DNA of 64,000 nucleotides from Streptomyces sp. NRRL F-5727. Its GTDB lineage: Bacteria; Actinomycetota; Actinomycetes; Streptomycetales; Streptomycetaceae. This document shows, one piece after another, positions 8,559 to 18,124 of the stretch. The stretch is taken from positions 62,001-126,000 of the forward strand of contig NZ_JOGX01000005.1 of the NCBI RefSeq assembly GCF_000719555.1. The letters are read 5' to 3'. Under the pieces are notes generated by a model. That model saw only the letters and a program-made list of their open reading frames with translations. It did not search any database and was not told where the DNA came from. The position numbers and the translations under genes are program-made. Within the stretch, counting starts at the first letter, position 1; each line of letters opens with the position of its first letter.

Positions 8559-10841
8559 TCAGGCCGGGTACGGCAGCTCGGCCTCCGAGGTGCCGGCCGG
8601 CCGGCTGTGCGGCGTGGCGTCCGGGCCGCCGATCCGCAGCAGCCACGGGTGCGGGCTGTCGGTGGTGACGTGCAGCCGGCCGCCGCGGCGGCGCAGGTGG
8701 AAGCGGGCGGTCGCGCCGGGGCCGTCGGTGCCGGGGATCACGACGGTGCGCTCGGCGCCGTCGGCGAAGGCGTGCACCCGCAGTTCGACGCCGTCCGCCC
8801 AGGCGGAGACCGGGCGCTGGTCGTCCGCGGCGAGCGGGATGACGGAGTCGGGGCGGGCGAGCAGCGGCAGGGTGTGGAAGCCGTGCCGCTCGCGCACCCA
8901 TCGGGGGCCGGTGACCTGGAGGCCGGTCAGGACGTTGGTCCACGTCCCCTCGGGCACGTAGTAGTCGACCGTGCCGTCGTCGGTGAAGACCGGGGCGACG
9001 AGGAGGTCGTCGCCGAGCAGGTACTGCCGGTCGAGCGTGGCCGCGGCCGGGTCGTCGGGGAACTCCAGCACCATCGCCCGCATCACCGGGACGCCGGTGG
9101 CGTGCGCCTGCTGCGCGGCGCGCTGGAGGTACGGGGCGAGCCGGTGCTTGAGCAGGGTGAACTCGCGGGTGACGTCGACGGCCTCCTCGCCGTAGTCCCA
9201 CGGCACGCGGTAGGACTTGCTGCCGTGCAGGCGGCTGTGCGAGGAGAGCAGCCCGAACTGCACCCAGCGCTTGAAGACGGTGGGGGTCGGGGTGCCCTCG
9301 AACCCGCCGATGTCGTGGCTCCAGAAGCCGAAGCCGGACAGGCCGAGGGAGAGCCCGCCGCGCAGCGACTCGGCCATGGCGTTGAAGTGGGACTCGCAGT
9401 CGCCGCCCCAGTGCACCGGGTACTGCTGGCCGCCGGCGGTGGCGGAGCGGGCGAACACCAGCGCCTCGCCCTCGCCGCGCACCTCGCGCAGCAGCTCGAA
9501 GACGGCCTCGTTGTAGAGGTGGGTGTAGTAGTTGTGCATCCGCTCGGGGTCGGAGCCGTCGTGCCAGACCACGTCGGTGGGGATGCGCTCGCCGAAGTCG
9601 GTCTTGAAGCAGTCGACGCCCGTGTCGAGGAGGGTGCGGAGCTTGCCGGTGTACCAGTCGCGGGCGGCGGGGTTCGTGAAGTCCACCAGGGCCATCCCGG
9701 GCTGCCACAGGTCCCACTGCCACACGCTGCCGTCCGGGCGCCGCACCAGGTGGCCCTCGCGCACGCCCTCCTCGAACAGCGCCGACTTCTGGGCGATGTA
9801 GGGGTTGATCCAGGCGGAGATCCGCAGGCCCTGCTCCTTGAGGCGGGCGAGCATGCCGGCCGGGTCGGGGAAGGTGTCGGGGTCCCAGTCGAAGTCGCAC
9901 CACTGGTAGCCGCGCATCCAGAAGCAGTCGAAGTGGAACACGCTGAGCGGGATGCCGCGTTCGGCCATGCCGCCCACGAAGCGGTTGACGGTGGCCTCGT
10001 CGTAGTCGGTGGTGAAGGAGGTCGTCAGCCACAGGCCGAGCGCCCAGGCCGGCGGCAGCGCGGGGCGGCCGGTGAGGGCCGTGTAGCGCTCCAGGACCTG
10101 CTTCGGGGCCGGGCCGTGGACGACGAAGAACTCCAGCGACTGGTCCTCGACGCTGAACTGGACCTGGCCGACCGCCTCGGAGCCGACCTCGTAACTCACC
10201 TTGCCGGGATGGTTGACGAAGACCCCGTAGCCGCGGTTGGTCAGGTGGAAGGGGACGTTCTTGTACGCCTGTTCGCTGCTGGTGCCGCCGTCCGCCTGCC
10301 AGATGTCCACGGACTGGCCGTTCTTGACGAACGGGGTGAAACGCTCTCCGAGCCCGTACACCAGCTCCCCGACGCCCAGGGAGAGTTGGCCGAGCATGTG
10401 GTGACGGTCGTCGGCGTCGGTGACGAAGCCGATGCCGCGCTCACCGACGGAGGTCAGCACCCGGCCGCCGGCGGAGAACTCCAGGCGCCACGGCCGGGAG
10501 GTGTCCACCCGCAGCGACAGCTCGCCCGCGCTGAGCTCGACCACCGCGCCGTCCCGGTGCACCTTGCCCCCCTCGGGTCGCGTGCCGGGCAGTGCGAACT
10601 CCGGCCCCCGGCGCACCGAGCCGGCGTGGTGGGTGGCGCGCACCCCGATCACGCCCTCGGCCGGTGACCAGCACTCGACCGTCAGCAGCGCGCTGTTGAG
10701 CATGTCGCCGCGGCCGCGCACGTGTTTCACCGGCGCGTAGAGGGTTACCCGGTGCTCGTCGGCCCGGACGTCCGCGACCTCGGTGGCGTAGCGCGCGGTC
10801 ACTCCGGGGCGCATCAGCCAGTAGCCGTCGGTGAACTTCAT
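8559..10841 (-). CDS. yicI: GH31 alpha-xylosidase
   Basis: A 760-residue cytoplasmic enzyme (no signal peptide) that removes alpha-1,6-xylose from xyloglucan oligosaccharides such as isoprimeverose. It follows the E. coli YicI layout: N-terminal beta-sandwich (1 to about 240), catalytic barrel (about 250-590) and C-terminal beta domains. The nucleophile is D415 in KTDFGERIP and the acid/base is D481 in HWGGDCES, one residue off the numbering I recall for YicI (416 and 482). FWMRGYQWCDF is the aromatic subsite loop typical of alpha-xylosidases rather than glucosidases. GGAGG precedes the ATG at 10841. Two copies of the cluster operator lie upstream, one next to a TTGACA box, so it is very probably repressed by the nearby LacI protein. 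Confidence 0.92.
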   Translation of the reverse strand: MKFTDGYWLMRPGVTARYATEVADVRADEHRVTLYAPVKHVRGRGDMLNSALLTVECWSPAEGVIGVRATHHAGSVRRGPEFALPGTRPEGGKVHRDGAVVELSAGELSLRVDTSRPWRLEFSAGGRVLTSVGERGIGFVTDADDRHHMLGQLSLGVGELVYGLGERFTPFVKNGQSVDIWQADGGTSSEQAYKNVPFHLTNRGYGVFVNHPGKVSYEVGSEAVGQVQFSVEDQSLEFFVVHGPAPKQVLERYTALTGRPALPPAWALGLWLTTSFTTDYDEATVNRFVGGMAERGIPLSVFHFDCFWMRGYQWCDFDWDPDTFPDPAGMLARLKEQGLRISAWINPYIAQKSALFEEGVREGHLVRRPDGSVWQWDLWQPGMALVDFTNPAARDWYTGKLRTLLDTGVDCFKTDFGERIPTDVVWHDGSDPERMHNYYTHLYNEAVFELLREVRGEGEALVFARSATAGGQQYPVHWGGDCESHFNAMAESLRGGLSLGLSGFGFWSHDIGGFEGTPTPTVFKRWVQFGLLSSHSRLHGSKSYRVPWDYGEEAVDVTREFTLLKHRLAPYLQRAAQQAHATGVPVMRAMVLEFPDDPAAATLDRQYLLGDDLLVAPVFTDDGTVDYYVPEGTWTNVLTGLQVTGPRWVRERHGFHTLPLLARPDSVIPLAADDQRPVSAWADGVELRVHAFADGAERTVVIPGTDGPGATARFHLRRRGGRLHVTTDSPHPWLLRIGGPDATPHSRPAGTSEAELPYPA

Positions 10842-10983
10842 CGGGTGGTTTCCTCCGTCCGCGCGTGGTGCGCGGTGATCAGGCCCGGTACCAGTGGTAG
10901 CTGTCCTTGGGCGTGCGGATGAGCGTCCACCCCGGCCGTGGCGGCATCCGCGACGGCGGCGAGGGGGTCGGCTGGACGCGGTG

Positions 10984-11026
10984 GTGAAGCGCTTCGACGC
11001 TGTCATCACCTTAGATGGGGTGTCAA
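10984..11026 (-). promoter_or_regulatory. GH31 promoter with LacI-type operator
   Basis: On the minus strand TTGACA (11021-11026) is followed after exactly 23 nt by TCGAAGCGCTTCAC (10984-10997), a copy of the cluster palindrome with core GAAGCGCTTC at 10986-10995. The palindrome would cover the region at or just after the transcription start, a classic repressor position. The same spacing recurs at both GH3 promoters. The gap 10842-11186 otherwise holds no gene. Confidence 0.75.
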
Positions 11027-11104
11027 TGCCTGGTAAGAAAGCGGGTTCCGTGGCTTCACGCGCCCTTGCCTTGCCGAAAGTGCGTCATCTGGGCTGGCGC
11101 GTAG

Positions 11105-11118
11105 GTGAAGCGCTTCGA
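11105..11118. promoter_or_regulatory. Second LacI-type operator upstream of GH31
   Basis: GTGAAGCGCTTCGA, with the core at 11107-11116, lies 121 bp from the first site and has no TTGACA at the usual distance. It may be an auxiliary site for repressor looping. Confidence 0.65.
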
Positions 11119-11186
11119 CGACGGTTGAGCAGCGACACCGGCGCGACCGGCCCGGAGGCCGGTCCGCCGGCACCGCACGCCCGCGC

Positions 11187-14030
11187 TCAGGTCGTGAAGC
11201 CGACGCGTGCGAGTCGCACCGGGCCGCGCAGACCGAGGCGGACCTCGTGCACACCGGCCGCGACGGCGATGGGCGCGCTCACCGTGGCGTAGTCGTAGGG
11301 GCCGTCCGTGCCGGGGGAGAGCGTCAGCACCGCCCGTACCGGACCGTCCCCCAGCGACACTTCGACCGTGCCCTCACCCGCGGCCTCCACGGTGACCCCT
11401 GCGACCCCCTCTCCGAAGTCGCAGTCACGGAAGACCAGTTCGCCCCTCCGGCCGGTCACGGGGGTGACGGAGTCGCCCGAGGTCTTCGTCCGGTCCACGA
11501 TCTCCGTGTCGCTCTGGTCGTCGAAGTCCACCGCCTCCAGGCCGCGCACCGTGGCCGGCCGGGGGACGGAGGGCTCGCCGTCGAGGTCGACGGTCCGGGC
11601 CAGGCGGATGTCCTCGCTGGACGCGCCGACCAGGATCTCGTAGCGGCCCGGTGCCACCCGCGAACGTCCCTGCGCGACGTCCCAGAACGCGAAGGCCGAC
11701 AGCGGCACCCGGAAGGCGATCTCCGCGACCTCGCCGGGCGCGAGCGTCACGCGCCGGTGCGCGGCCAGTTCCCTGCGGGGCCGTGGCACCGCCGGCTCCA
11801 CGGCCCGGGTGTAGAGCTGGGCGACCTCGTCCGCGACGACATCGCCGGTGTTGGCGACCGTGAACGACACGTGCACCGTTCCGTCCTCGACGCGCGTCGT
11901 GAGGCCGTCGTACGAGAAGGACGCGTACGACAGGCCGTGGCCGAACGGGAAGAGGGGCGTGCCCTCGAAGTAGAGGTAGGTCTGGCGGCCGCCGATCACG
12001 TCGTAGTCGAGGAGGCCGGGCAGGTCGGAGTCGTCGGCGTACCAGGTCTGCGGGAGGCGGCCGGCGGGGGAGACGTCGCCCGCCAGGATCCGGGCCAGGG
12101 CGCTGCCGGCCGCCTGGCCGCCGTGGGCCGTCCACAGCAGCGCCGGCACCTCCGCGTGATCGACCGCGTACGGGTACGCCGAGACCAGCGCCAGCACCGT
12201 GCGCGGGTTGGCCGTGCGGGCCGCGCGCAGCAGGCGCTCCTGGTGGGCGGGGAGGGCCAGGGTCGTACGGTCCACAGTCTCGCGTCCGTTGATGTGCGGA
12301 TCGTTGCCCGCGACCACCACCACCACGTCCGCCTGCGAGGCGACCCGGTGCACCGCGTCCTCGCCGCGCTCGACGACGACGACCTCGAAGATCTCCCCGT
12401 TCCCGTCGGCAACCTTCAGGCCGTCGGCGGCGACAGAGAGGGGGCGCCCCGTACCGATGTGCCGAAGGAGGTGGCCGTTCTCGTGCGGTTCCAGCCGGAA
12501 CGTCTCCTGGACGATCCAGCCTCCCGGCTGGTCGGCGGAGGCCCGGACCAGGCCGTCCTCGGCGACGGAGAGATAGCGGCCGTCGGGGGCGCGCAGGGTC
12601 AGCACGCCCTCGCCCCAGTCGACGAGGGAGAGCTCGGTGCCGGTCGCCTCGGCGGTGAGCGGCGGCAGGTCCGTCCGGCCCGCGAGCAGGGCCGGGTCGA
12701 GGGCGCCCTCCGCGCCGCGCACCGCGTCGTCCGCGTCCGCCTCCGGGACGTGCAGGAAGGTTCCGTCCGAGGTCTTCAGCAGGATCCGGTCCACGCCCTC
12801 CGCGACGTGCACGTGCTCCGGCCCGAACCGCTCGGACAGGCCCGCCAGCGGGGTGGAGCGCCGCAGGAGCGTGCCGCTGTACCAGTCGAGCTTGCACTCG
12901 TCGGCGAGCAGGCCGACCACCGCGAGCCGGGTGCCGGGCGCGAGCGGCAGCAGGCCGTCGCTGTTCTTGAGCAGCACGACCGCCTGCTCGGCCGCCTCCT
13001 GAGCGAGGGCCCGGTGGTCCGGGGTGTCGAAGGCCGCGGTGAGCGCGTGCGGGTCGTCCTCCGGGTCGAACTCGCCGAGCCGGAACCGCACCGAGAGCTG
13101 GCGGCGCACCGCCGCGTCGACGTCCGGCTCGGTCAGCAGACCCCGCTCCAGGGCGCCGCGCACCCGCGCGGTGATCTGCGAGCCGTCGGTGCCGTGGTCG
13201 GTGAAGCTGTCGACGCCGGCCAGCAGCGCGGCGGCCGTCGCCTCCTCGTGGGTGTCGAAGTAGTGCTCGGAGTCGACCAGGTTGGAGGGCGCGCCCGCGT
13301 CCGAGCAGACGAGGAGTTCCTCGTCGGTCCAGGTGCGCAGGTGCTCGCGCAGATGGGGCGAGACGTGGTTCGGCCGGCCGTTGACCAGGTTGTACGCCGG
13401 CATCACACCGGCCACGGCGCCCGCTTCGACCGTCTCGCGGAAGGCGCGCAGGTCGTACTCGTGCAGGACGCGCGGGCGGACCGAGGAGGACGTGACGTCG
13501 CGGCCCGTCTCGTTGTTGTGGGCGAGCCAGTGCTTGAGGACGGGCGCGGTGCGCCAGTACGTCGGGTGATCGCCGCGCAGGCCGCGCGTGTAGGCGGTGG
13601 CGATGGCCGAGGTGAGCTTCGGGTCCTCCGCGTAGCCCTCCTCGTTGCGGCCCCACAGAGGGTGGCGCAGCAGGTTCACGGTCGGGGCCCAGACGTTCAG
13701 GCCGACGCGGTCGTCGCGGGCGCGCATCGCGCGGACCTCCTTCGACACCGCCTCGCCGACCCGTCGTACGAGATCCGTGTTCCAGGTCGCACCCAGGCCC
13801 ACGGCCTGCGGGAAGACGGTGGCCGGCCCCATCCAGGCCACGCCGTGCAGCGCCTCCTGGCCGGTGCGGAACGCGGCGACGCCGAGCCGCTCCACGGCGG
13901 GCGCGAACTGGTGCAGGAATCCGATCTTCTCGTCGAGGGTGAGCCGCGACAGGAGGTCGTCGACGCGCTTCGCGAACGGCAGGTGCGGATCGCGGAAAGG
14001 CAGTGGTGAGTGCGGCGTGTGTGCGGACAC
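11187..14030 (-). CDS. GH3 beta-glycosidase with inserted beta-trefoil and C-terminal CBM6-like domain
   Basis: A 947-residue enzyme without signal peptide, probably a cytoplasmic beta-glucosidase or beta-xylosidase acting on imported oligosaccharides. The N-terminal barrel carries the nucleophile D244 in VCSDAGAPSN; RNEEGYAEDP and VLKHWLAHNN are GH3 substrate-binding segments. Within the alpha/beta sandwich domain, residues about 412-555 look like a fascin-type beta-trefoil (ILLKTSDGTFLHV, LRAPDGRYLSV, RHIGTGRPLSV), in the position where other GH3 enzymes carry PA14. The sandwich resumes with VVVVAGNDPHINGRE, then come a fibronectin-III-like domain (about 690-790) and a CBM6-like region (about 825-945). 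The operator lies 35 bp upstream of the start. A paralogue sits at 32007. Confidence 0.88.
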   Translation of the reverse strand: MSAHTPHSPLPFRDPHLPFAKRVDDLLSRLTLDEKIGFLHQFAPAVERLGVAAFRTGQEALHGVAWMGPATVFPQAVGLGATWNTDLVRRVGEAVSKEVRAMRARDDRVGLNVWAPTVNLLRHPLWGRNEEGYAEDPKLTSAIATAYTRGLRGDHPTYWRTAPVLKHWLAHNNETGRDVTSSSVRPRVLHEYDLRAFRETVEAGAVAGVMPAYNLVNGRPNHVSPHLREHLRTWTDEELLVCSDAGAPSNLVDSEHYFDTHEEATAAALLAGVDSFTDHGTDGSQITARVRGALERGLLTEPDVDAAVRRQLSVRFRLGEFDPEDDPHALTAAFDTPDHRALAQEAAEQAVVLLKNSDGLLPLAPGTRLAVVGLLADECKLDWYSGTLLRRSTPLAGLSERFGPEHVHVAEGVDRILLKTSDGTFLHVPEADADDAVRGAEGALDPALLAGRTDLPPLTAEATGTELSLVDWGEGVLTLRAPDGRYLSVAEDGLVRASADQPGGWIVQETFRLEPHENGHLLRHIGTGRPLSVAADGLKVADGNGEIFEVVVVERGEDAVHRVASQADVVVVVAGNDPHINGRETVDRTTLALPAHQERLLRAARTANPRTVLALVSAYPYAVDHAEVPALLWTAHGGQAAGSALARILAGDVSPAGRLPQTWYADDSDLPGLLDYDVIGGRQTYLYFEGTPLFPFGHGLSYASFSYDGLTTRVEDGTVHVSFTVANTGDVVADEVAQLYTRAVEPAVPRPRRELAAHRRVTLAPGEVAEIAFRVPLSAFAFWDVAQGRSRVAPGRYEILVGASSEDIRLARTVDLDGEPSVPRPATVRGLEAVDFDDQSDTEIVDRTKTSGDSVTPVTGRRGELVFRDCDFGEGVAGVTVEAAGEGTVEVSLGDGPVRAVLTLSPGTDGPYDYATVSAPIAVAAGVHEVRLGLRGPVRLARVGFTT

Positions 14031-14064
14031 GTGGGATCCCCTTGAGGTGGAGCGACGAGTGCTC

Positions 14065-14107
14065 TTGAAGCGCTTCGATGCTCATCAGACCCGCGGGCGA
14101 GTGTCAA
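14065..14107 (-). promoter_or_regulatory. First GH3 gene promoter with LacI-type operator
   Basis: On the minus strand TTGACA (14102-14107) is followed after exactly 23 nt by TCGAAGCGCTTCAA (14065-14078, core 14067-14076). The layout is identical to the GH31 promoter, and GATGA occurs at a similar place in both spacers, possibly part of the -10 region. Confidence 0.75.
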
Positions 14108-14234
14108 GAGAGCAGCGGCTTCGCATGAACGCAGGCAGGACGAGGATTGACCGACAGTCACCTCCCGCCTCTCGGAGGAATCTTGGAAGCGGCTCTTGTG
14201 CGCCCCTGGGTGTTCACTTAACCTCACTGCAACA

Positions 14235-14248
14235 TCGAAGCGCTTCGA
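14235..14248. promoter_or_regulatory. LacI-type operator upstream of the ABC transporter operon
   Basis: A perfect TCGAAGCGCTTCGA palindrome lies 117 bp before the solute-binding protein start. The upstream sequence CTTAACC could be a -10 box. Together with the site at 14065 it lets one repressor control the divergent GH3 and transporter promoters. The 335-bp gap 14031-14365 holds no gene. Confidence 0.75.
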
Positions 14249-14365
14249 CTGCGCCTTGCGTCGCAGTGGTCGGATGTCCGCTTTCAGCTCAGCCAGTTCC
14301 AGTCACGACACCACAGCCGACGGCCCACCGCCGGGTGTCCAGGTGCGCCACGAAGGGTTGACGCA

Positions 14366-16042
14366 ATGACGCCGAATGCCGCCTCCTCCGGACTGAGCCG
14401 GAGAAGCTTCCTCGCCTCCACGGCGGTCGCCACCGCAGCGGTGGCCGGGGGAATGCCGCTCCTCACCGCCTGCAGCGATTCGGGGAACGGCGGGTCGCGA
14501 GAGGGCGCCACGTCGGGCAAGGCCGCGGACAAGCTGCTCCCGGCCTTCGTCGCCAGCACGGTCGCCACGCCGGACATTCCGTCGAAGAACGGCTCGACAG
14601 CGGGCTACACCAGCAAGGTCGACCTCGCGACCCTCGCCTCCTCGGTCCCGACGAAGCTCGGCACCGGAGCTCCCCTCGAGATCATGGCCCCGCTCTGGGG
14701 CACCCCGCCGAAGCCCGACTGCGCGTACTACACGGCGCTCGACGCCGCGGCGGGCACCAAGATCACCTGGCAGAACCAGGACGGCAACATCTACGGCGAG
14801 AAGCTCGGTGCCGTCCTCGCCTCCAGCTCCATACCCGACATGGTCGTCGTGCCGAGCTGGGAACTGGTCGGCAAGATCTCCAGCGCGGTCACCGCGAAGT
14901 TCATGGACCTCGGCCCCTACCTGGCGGGTGACAAGGTCAGGAAGTACCCCAACCTGGCCGCCATCCCGACCGACTCCTGGCGCATGAGCATCTTCGGCGG
15001 CGCGCTGCGCGGGATCCCCATGCCCGCCGCCCCCGTGCCCAACATCGTGCCCTTCTACCGCAAGGACGTCTTCGACAAGAAGGGCTACACCGTTCCCAGG
15101 TCGGCCGACGAGTTCCTCGGCTGGGCCAAGGAGGCCACCAGCGCCAAGGCGAAGGTGTGGGCCTGCGGTGACATGAGGTGGTCGGCGGCGGGCATCTTCG
15201 GCGTCCTCCCCGCCGGGTCGCTCGGCTGGAACATCGGGGACGACGGCAAGCTGACGTACCGCATCGAGCACCCCGCGTACCTCGAACACCTGGAGTGGGT
15301 CCGCAAGCTGTTCGCCGCGGGCGTCGTCCACCCCGACGACAAGGCGAACACGGGCGACCCGAGCCAGCGGTTCACCTCCGGGCAGATCCTCGTCTACAAC
15401 AACGACATGTCCTCCTGGTACGGCAAGACCACCGAACAGGCCCGGTCCAACCCGGACTTCGAGATCCACGGCATGGACTACTTCGGCGCCGGCGGCGGCA
15501 GCCCCACGCTCTACGCCGGCCAGCCGGCCGGCATCTGGTCGATGATCCGCAAGGACGCCTCGAAGGAGACGGTCGAGAACGCGCTCGCCGCCGCCAACTT
15601 CGCGGCGGCGCCCTACGGCACCAAGGAGCGGATGTTCGTCGACTACGGCGTCGAGGGCACCCACTACACGGTCGAGAACGGCGCCCCGGTCAAGAACGAC
15701 CGGGGCGTCCAGGAGGTGAACAACGCCTGGGTGCTGCTCGCGGCCCCGGCCCCGTACACCGCCCACCCCGACCTCCCCGACATCACCCGCATGCAGGTCG
15801 AGTGGCAGCAGCGGCAGGGCGCCTTCGTCAGGAAGACGTCCACCTACGGCATGAACATCGTCGAGCCGACCCGGTACGCCACCCTCTCCAGCCAGTTCGA
15901 GCAGCTGGAGATCGACTTCGTGCGCGGCAACAAGAAGCTCTCCGACATCCAGCAGGCCATCTCCACCTGGAAGTCCTCCGGCGGCGACAAGCTGCGCGAC
16001 TGGTACAAGGAGCTCCTCGACAAGAACGGCAGCGGGAACTGA
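14366..16042 (+). CDS. Extracellular solute-binding lipoprotein of an oligosaccharide ABC importer (LplA-like)
   Basis: A 558-residue lipoprotein that should capture oligosaccharides at the cell surface and pass them to the permeases encoded next. The N-terminus has a twin-arginine-like SRRSFLA motif and the lipobox LLTAC, with lipidated C36. The length and the body of the protein fit the LplA-type cluster of large sugar-binding proteins rather than the shorter MalE type. The stop codon overlaps the next start by one base (TGATG), giving translational coupling. It lies downstream of a perfect LacI-type operator. Xyloglucan oligosaccharides are the likely ligand, inferred only from neighbours. 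Confidence 0.88.
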   Translation: MTPNAASSGLSRRSFLASTAVATAAVAGGMPLLTACSDSGNGGSREGATSGKAADKLLPAFVASTVATPDIPSKNGSTAGYTSKVDLATLASSVPTKLGTGAPLEIMAPLWGTPPKPDCAYYTALDAAAGTKITWQNQDGNIYGEKLGAVLASSSIPDMVVVPSWELVGKISSAVTAKFMDLGPYLAGDKVRKYPNLAAIPTDSWRMSIFGGALRGIPMPAAPVPNIVPFYRKDVFDKKGYTVPRSADEFLGWAKEATSAKAKVWACGDMRWSAAGIFGVLPAGSLGWNIGDDGKLTYRIEHPAYLEHLEWVRKLFAAGVVHPDDKANTGDPSQRFTSGQILVYNNDMSSWYGKTTEQARSNPDFEIHGMDYFGAGGGSPTLYAGQPAGIWSMIRKDASKETVENALAAANFAAAPYGTKERMFVDYGVEGTHYTVENGAPVKNDRGVQEVNNAWVLLAAPAPYTAHPDLPDITRMQVEWQQRQGAFVRKTSTYGMNIVEPTRYATLSSQFEQLEIDFVRGNKKLSDIQQAISTWKSSGGDKLRDWYKELLDKNGSGN

Positions 16043-17097
16043 TGTCCATCACGGCCGGGAGCAGGCCGGACGGGACGCGTCCTCCCGCGGCCGTCGAGGA
16101 GCCGGTGGCCGCGGTCGCCACCGCGGCCACCGCGAAGGAGAGCGTGCCGCGCAGGGCCGCCAAGGCCGGCAGGGTCCCCTTCCGGGTCCGGTGGCGCCGC
16201 GACCGCGCCCTCATCCTGATGACGCTGCCCGTCATCGCCCTGCTCCTGCTCTTCAACTACGTCCCGCTGCTCGGCAACGTCGTCGCCTTCCAGGAGTACG
16301 ACCCGTACGTCTCCAGCAACGGCATCACGGCGATCCTCCACAGCCCGTGGGTGGGTCTGGAGCAGTTCTCACGGATGCTCGACGACCCGCTGTTCTGGAG
16401 CGCCACGAAGAACACCGTCGTCCTGTTCGTGCTCCAGCTGGCGCTGTTCTTCCCCGTCCCCATCGTCCTCGCCCTGGTCATCAACAGCGTGATCCGGCCC
16501 CGGGTGCGGGCCGTGGCGCAGGCGATCATGTACCTTCCGCACTTCTTCTCCTGGGTCCTCGTCGTCACCGTGTTCCAGCAGATCCTCGGCGGCGCGGGCA
16601 TCATCGCGCAGACCCTGGAGAAGCACGGGTGGAGCGGCTTCGACCTGATGACCGACGCCGACCTCTTCAAGTACCTGGTCACCGCGCAGGCCGTGTGGAA
16701 GGACGCCGGCTGGGGGATCATCGTCTTCCTCGCGGCGCTCTCCGCCGTCAGCACCGACCTGTACGAGGCCGCCGCCATGGACGGCGCGGGGCGCTGGCGC
16801 CGCATGTGGCACATCACGCTGCCCGCGCTGCGCCCGGTGATCGCCCTGCTCCTCGTCCTCAGGGTGGGCGACGCGCTGAGCGTCGGGTTCGAGCAGTTCC
16901 TGCTCCAGCGGTACGCGGTCGGCGCGGGGGCCAGCGAGGTCCTCGACACCTACGTGTGGAACATGGGCATCCAGAACGGCGACTTCAGCTACGCGGCCGC
17001 GGTCGGCCTGGCCAAGGGACTCATCGGAGTCTGTCTCGTCCTCGGTGCGAACAAGTTCGCGCACCTGCTGGGCGAGCAGGGGGTGTACAAGAAATGA
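16042..17097 (+). CDS. Sugar ABC transporter permease (LplB-like)
   Basis: A 351-residue inner-membrane permease. About 55 hydrophilic residues precede the first helix (LILMTLPVIALLLLFNYVP), followed by about five more segments. The cytoplasmic EAA loop is EAAAMDGAGRWRRMWHITLP (about residues 242-261), which contacts the ATPase. The ATG overlaps the upstream stop codon, and its own end overlaps the next gene by ATGA. No ATP-binding subunit is encoded in the cluster; in Streptomyces a shared MsiK-type ATPase usually serves such importers. Confidence 0.9.
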   Translation: MSITAGSRPDGTRPPAAVEEPVAAVATAATAKESVPRRAAKAGRVPFRVRWRRDRALILMTLPVIALLLLFNYVPLLGNVVAFQEYDPYVSSNGITAILHSPWVGLEQFSRMLDDPLFWSATKNTVVLFVLQLALFFPVPIVLALVINSVIRPRVRAVAQAIMYLPHFFSWVLVVTVFQQILGGAGIIAQTLEKHGWSGFDLMTDADLFKYLVTAQAVWKDAGWGIIVFLAALSAVSTDLYEAAAMDGAGRWRRMWHITLPALRPVIALLLVLRVGDALSVGFEQFLLQRYAVGAGASEVLDTYVWNMGIQNGDFSYAAAVGLAKGLIGVCLVLGANKFAHLLGEQGVYKK

Positions 17098-18020
17098 GCC
17101 TCAACACGCAGCTCGTCCGCAGCCTCAGGGCGCCCGCCCGCCCCGTGTGGGAGGAGCCGCCGAGCAGGGCGGGACTCACCGCCAAGGGCGCCTTCCTCGT
17201 CCTCTGCTGTCTGGGGGTGCTCGGTCCGCTGTGGATCGTGATCGTCACCAGCCTCTCCCCGAAGCCCGTGATCGACCAGGCCGGCGGGCTCGTCGTGATC
17301 CCCCAGGGCATCACCTTCGTCAACTACACGGAACTGCTCAGCGGAGGCCAGGTCAGCCGGGCGATCATGGTCTCGGTCGGCGTCACGCTCGTCGGCACGC
17401 TGTTCTCGATGACCGTGTCGGTGCTCGCGGCCTACGGCCTCTCACGGCGGGGGAGCCTGGGCCACCGGTTCTTCCTGATGGTCATCATGGCGACCATGTT
17501 CTTCGGGGCCGGCCTCATCCCGACGTACCTTCTGGTGCAGTCGCTGGGCCTCACCGACACCTATCTGTCGCTGATCCTGCCGAGTGCCGTCAGTGTCTTC
17601 AACATCCTCGTCCTGCGGGCCTTCTTCATGGGCATCTCACCCGAACTCACCGAGTCCGCTCGCATCGACGGGGCCAGTGAGACGCGCATCCTGCTCACCA
17701 TCGTCATGCCGCTGTCGCGCGCCGTCCTGGCCGTCATCTCGCTGTTCTACGCGGTCGGGTACTGGAGCGCCTGGTTCAACGCGTCCATCTACCTCAGCGA
17801 CCAGCAGATGATGCCGCTGCAGAACGTGCTCATCCAGCTGGTCCAGAAGAACACCGAGGCGCCGACCGGCCTCCAGCAGGCGGTCCGCACCGGCCAACTC
17901 TCCTCGCTGGGCCTCCAGATGGCCGTCATGGTCCTCGCGCTGATCCCGGTCGCGGTCGCCTCCCCGTTCGTCCAGCGGCACTTCAAGAAGGGCATGCTCA
18001 CGGGAGCCGTCAAGGGCTGA
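17094..18020 (+). CDS. Carbohydrate ABC transporter permease (LplC-like)
   Basis: The second permease of the importer has 308 residues and six predicted helices, starting at GAFLVLCCLGVLGPLWIVIV. The EAA motif reads ESARIDGASETRILLTIVMP. The last segment ends in SPFVQRHFKKGMLTGAVKG, a typical C-terminus for this permease family. The start ATG overlaps the stop of the partner permease (ATGA). The GH74 gene follows after 104 bp and may share the transcript. Confidence 0.9.
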   Translation: MSLNTQLVRSLRAPARPVWEEPPSRAGLTAKGAFLVLCCLGVLGPLWIVIVTSLSPKPVIDQAGGLVVIPQGITFVNYTELLSGGQVSRAIMVSVGVTLVGTLFSMTVSVLAAYGLSRRGSLGHRFFLMVIMATMFFGAGLIPTYLLVQSLGLTDTYLSLILPSAVSVFNILVLRAFFMGISPELTESARIDGASETRILLTIVMPLSRAVLAVISLFYAVGYWSAWFNASIYLSDQQMMPLQNVLIQLVQKNTEAPTGLQQAVRTGQLSSLGLQMAVMVLALIPVAVASPFVQRHFKKGMLTGAVKG

Positions 18021-18124
18021 CGCCCTCCGGTCGCGCCCACGCGGCGGCGCGCACGTCGACACGGCGGCCCCCGCTCCCGATCCCTGCTCGATCTTCCCCT
18101 TTCGTCTCAGGACCGAGGTATGTC

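Noticed and set aside
7369..10032. An 887-codon open frame opposite the SGNH and GH31 genes
   Set aside because: It is the mirror of two well-supported glycosidase genes; such antisense frames are a by-product of extreme G+C content and show no family signature.
14303..15766. A 487-codon frame antisense to the solute-binding protein
   Set aside because: Fully overlaps a lipoprotein gene with lipobox and translational coupling; no independent evidence.
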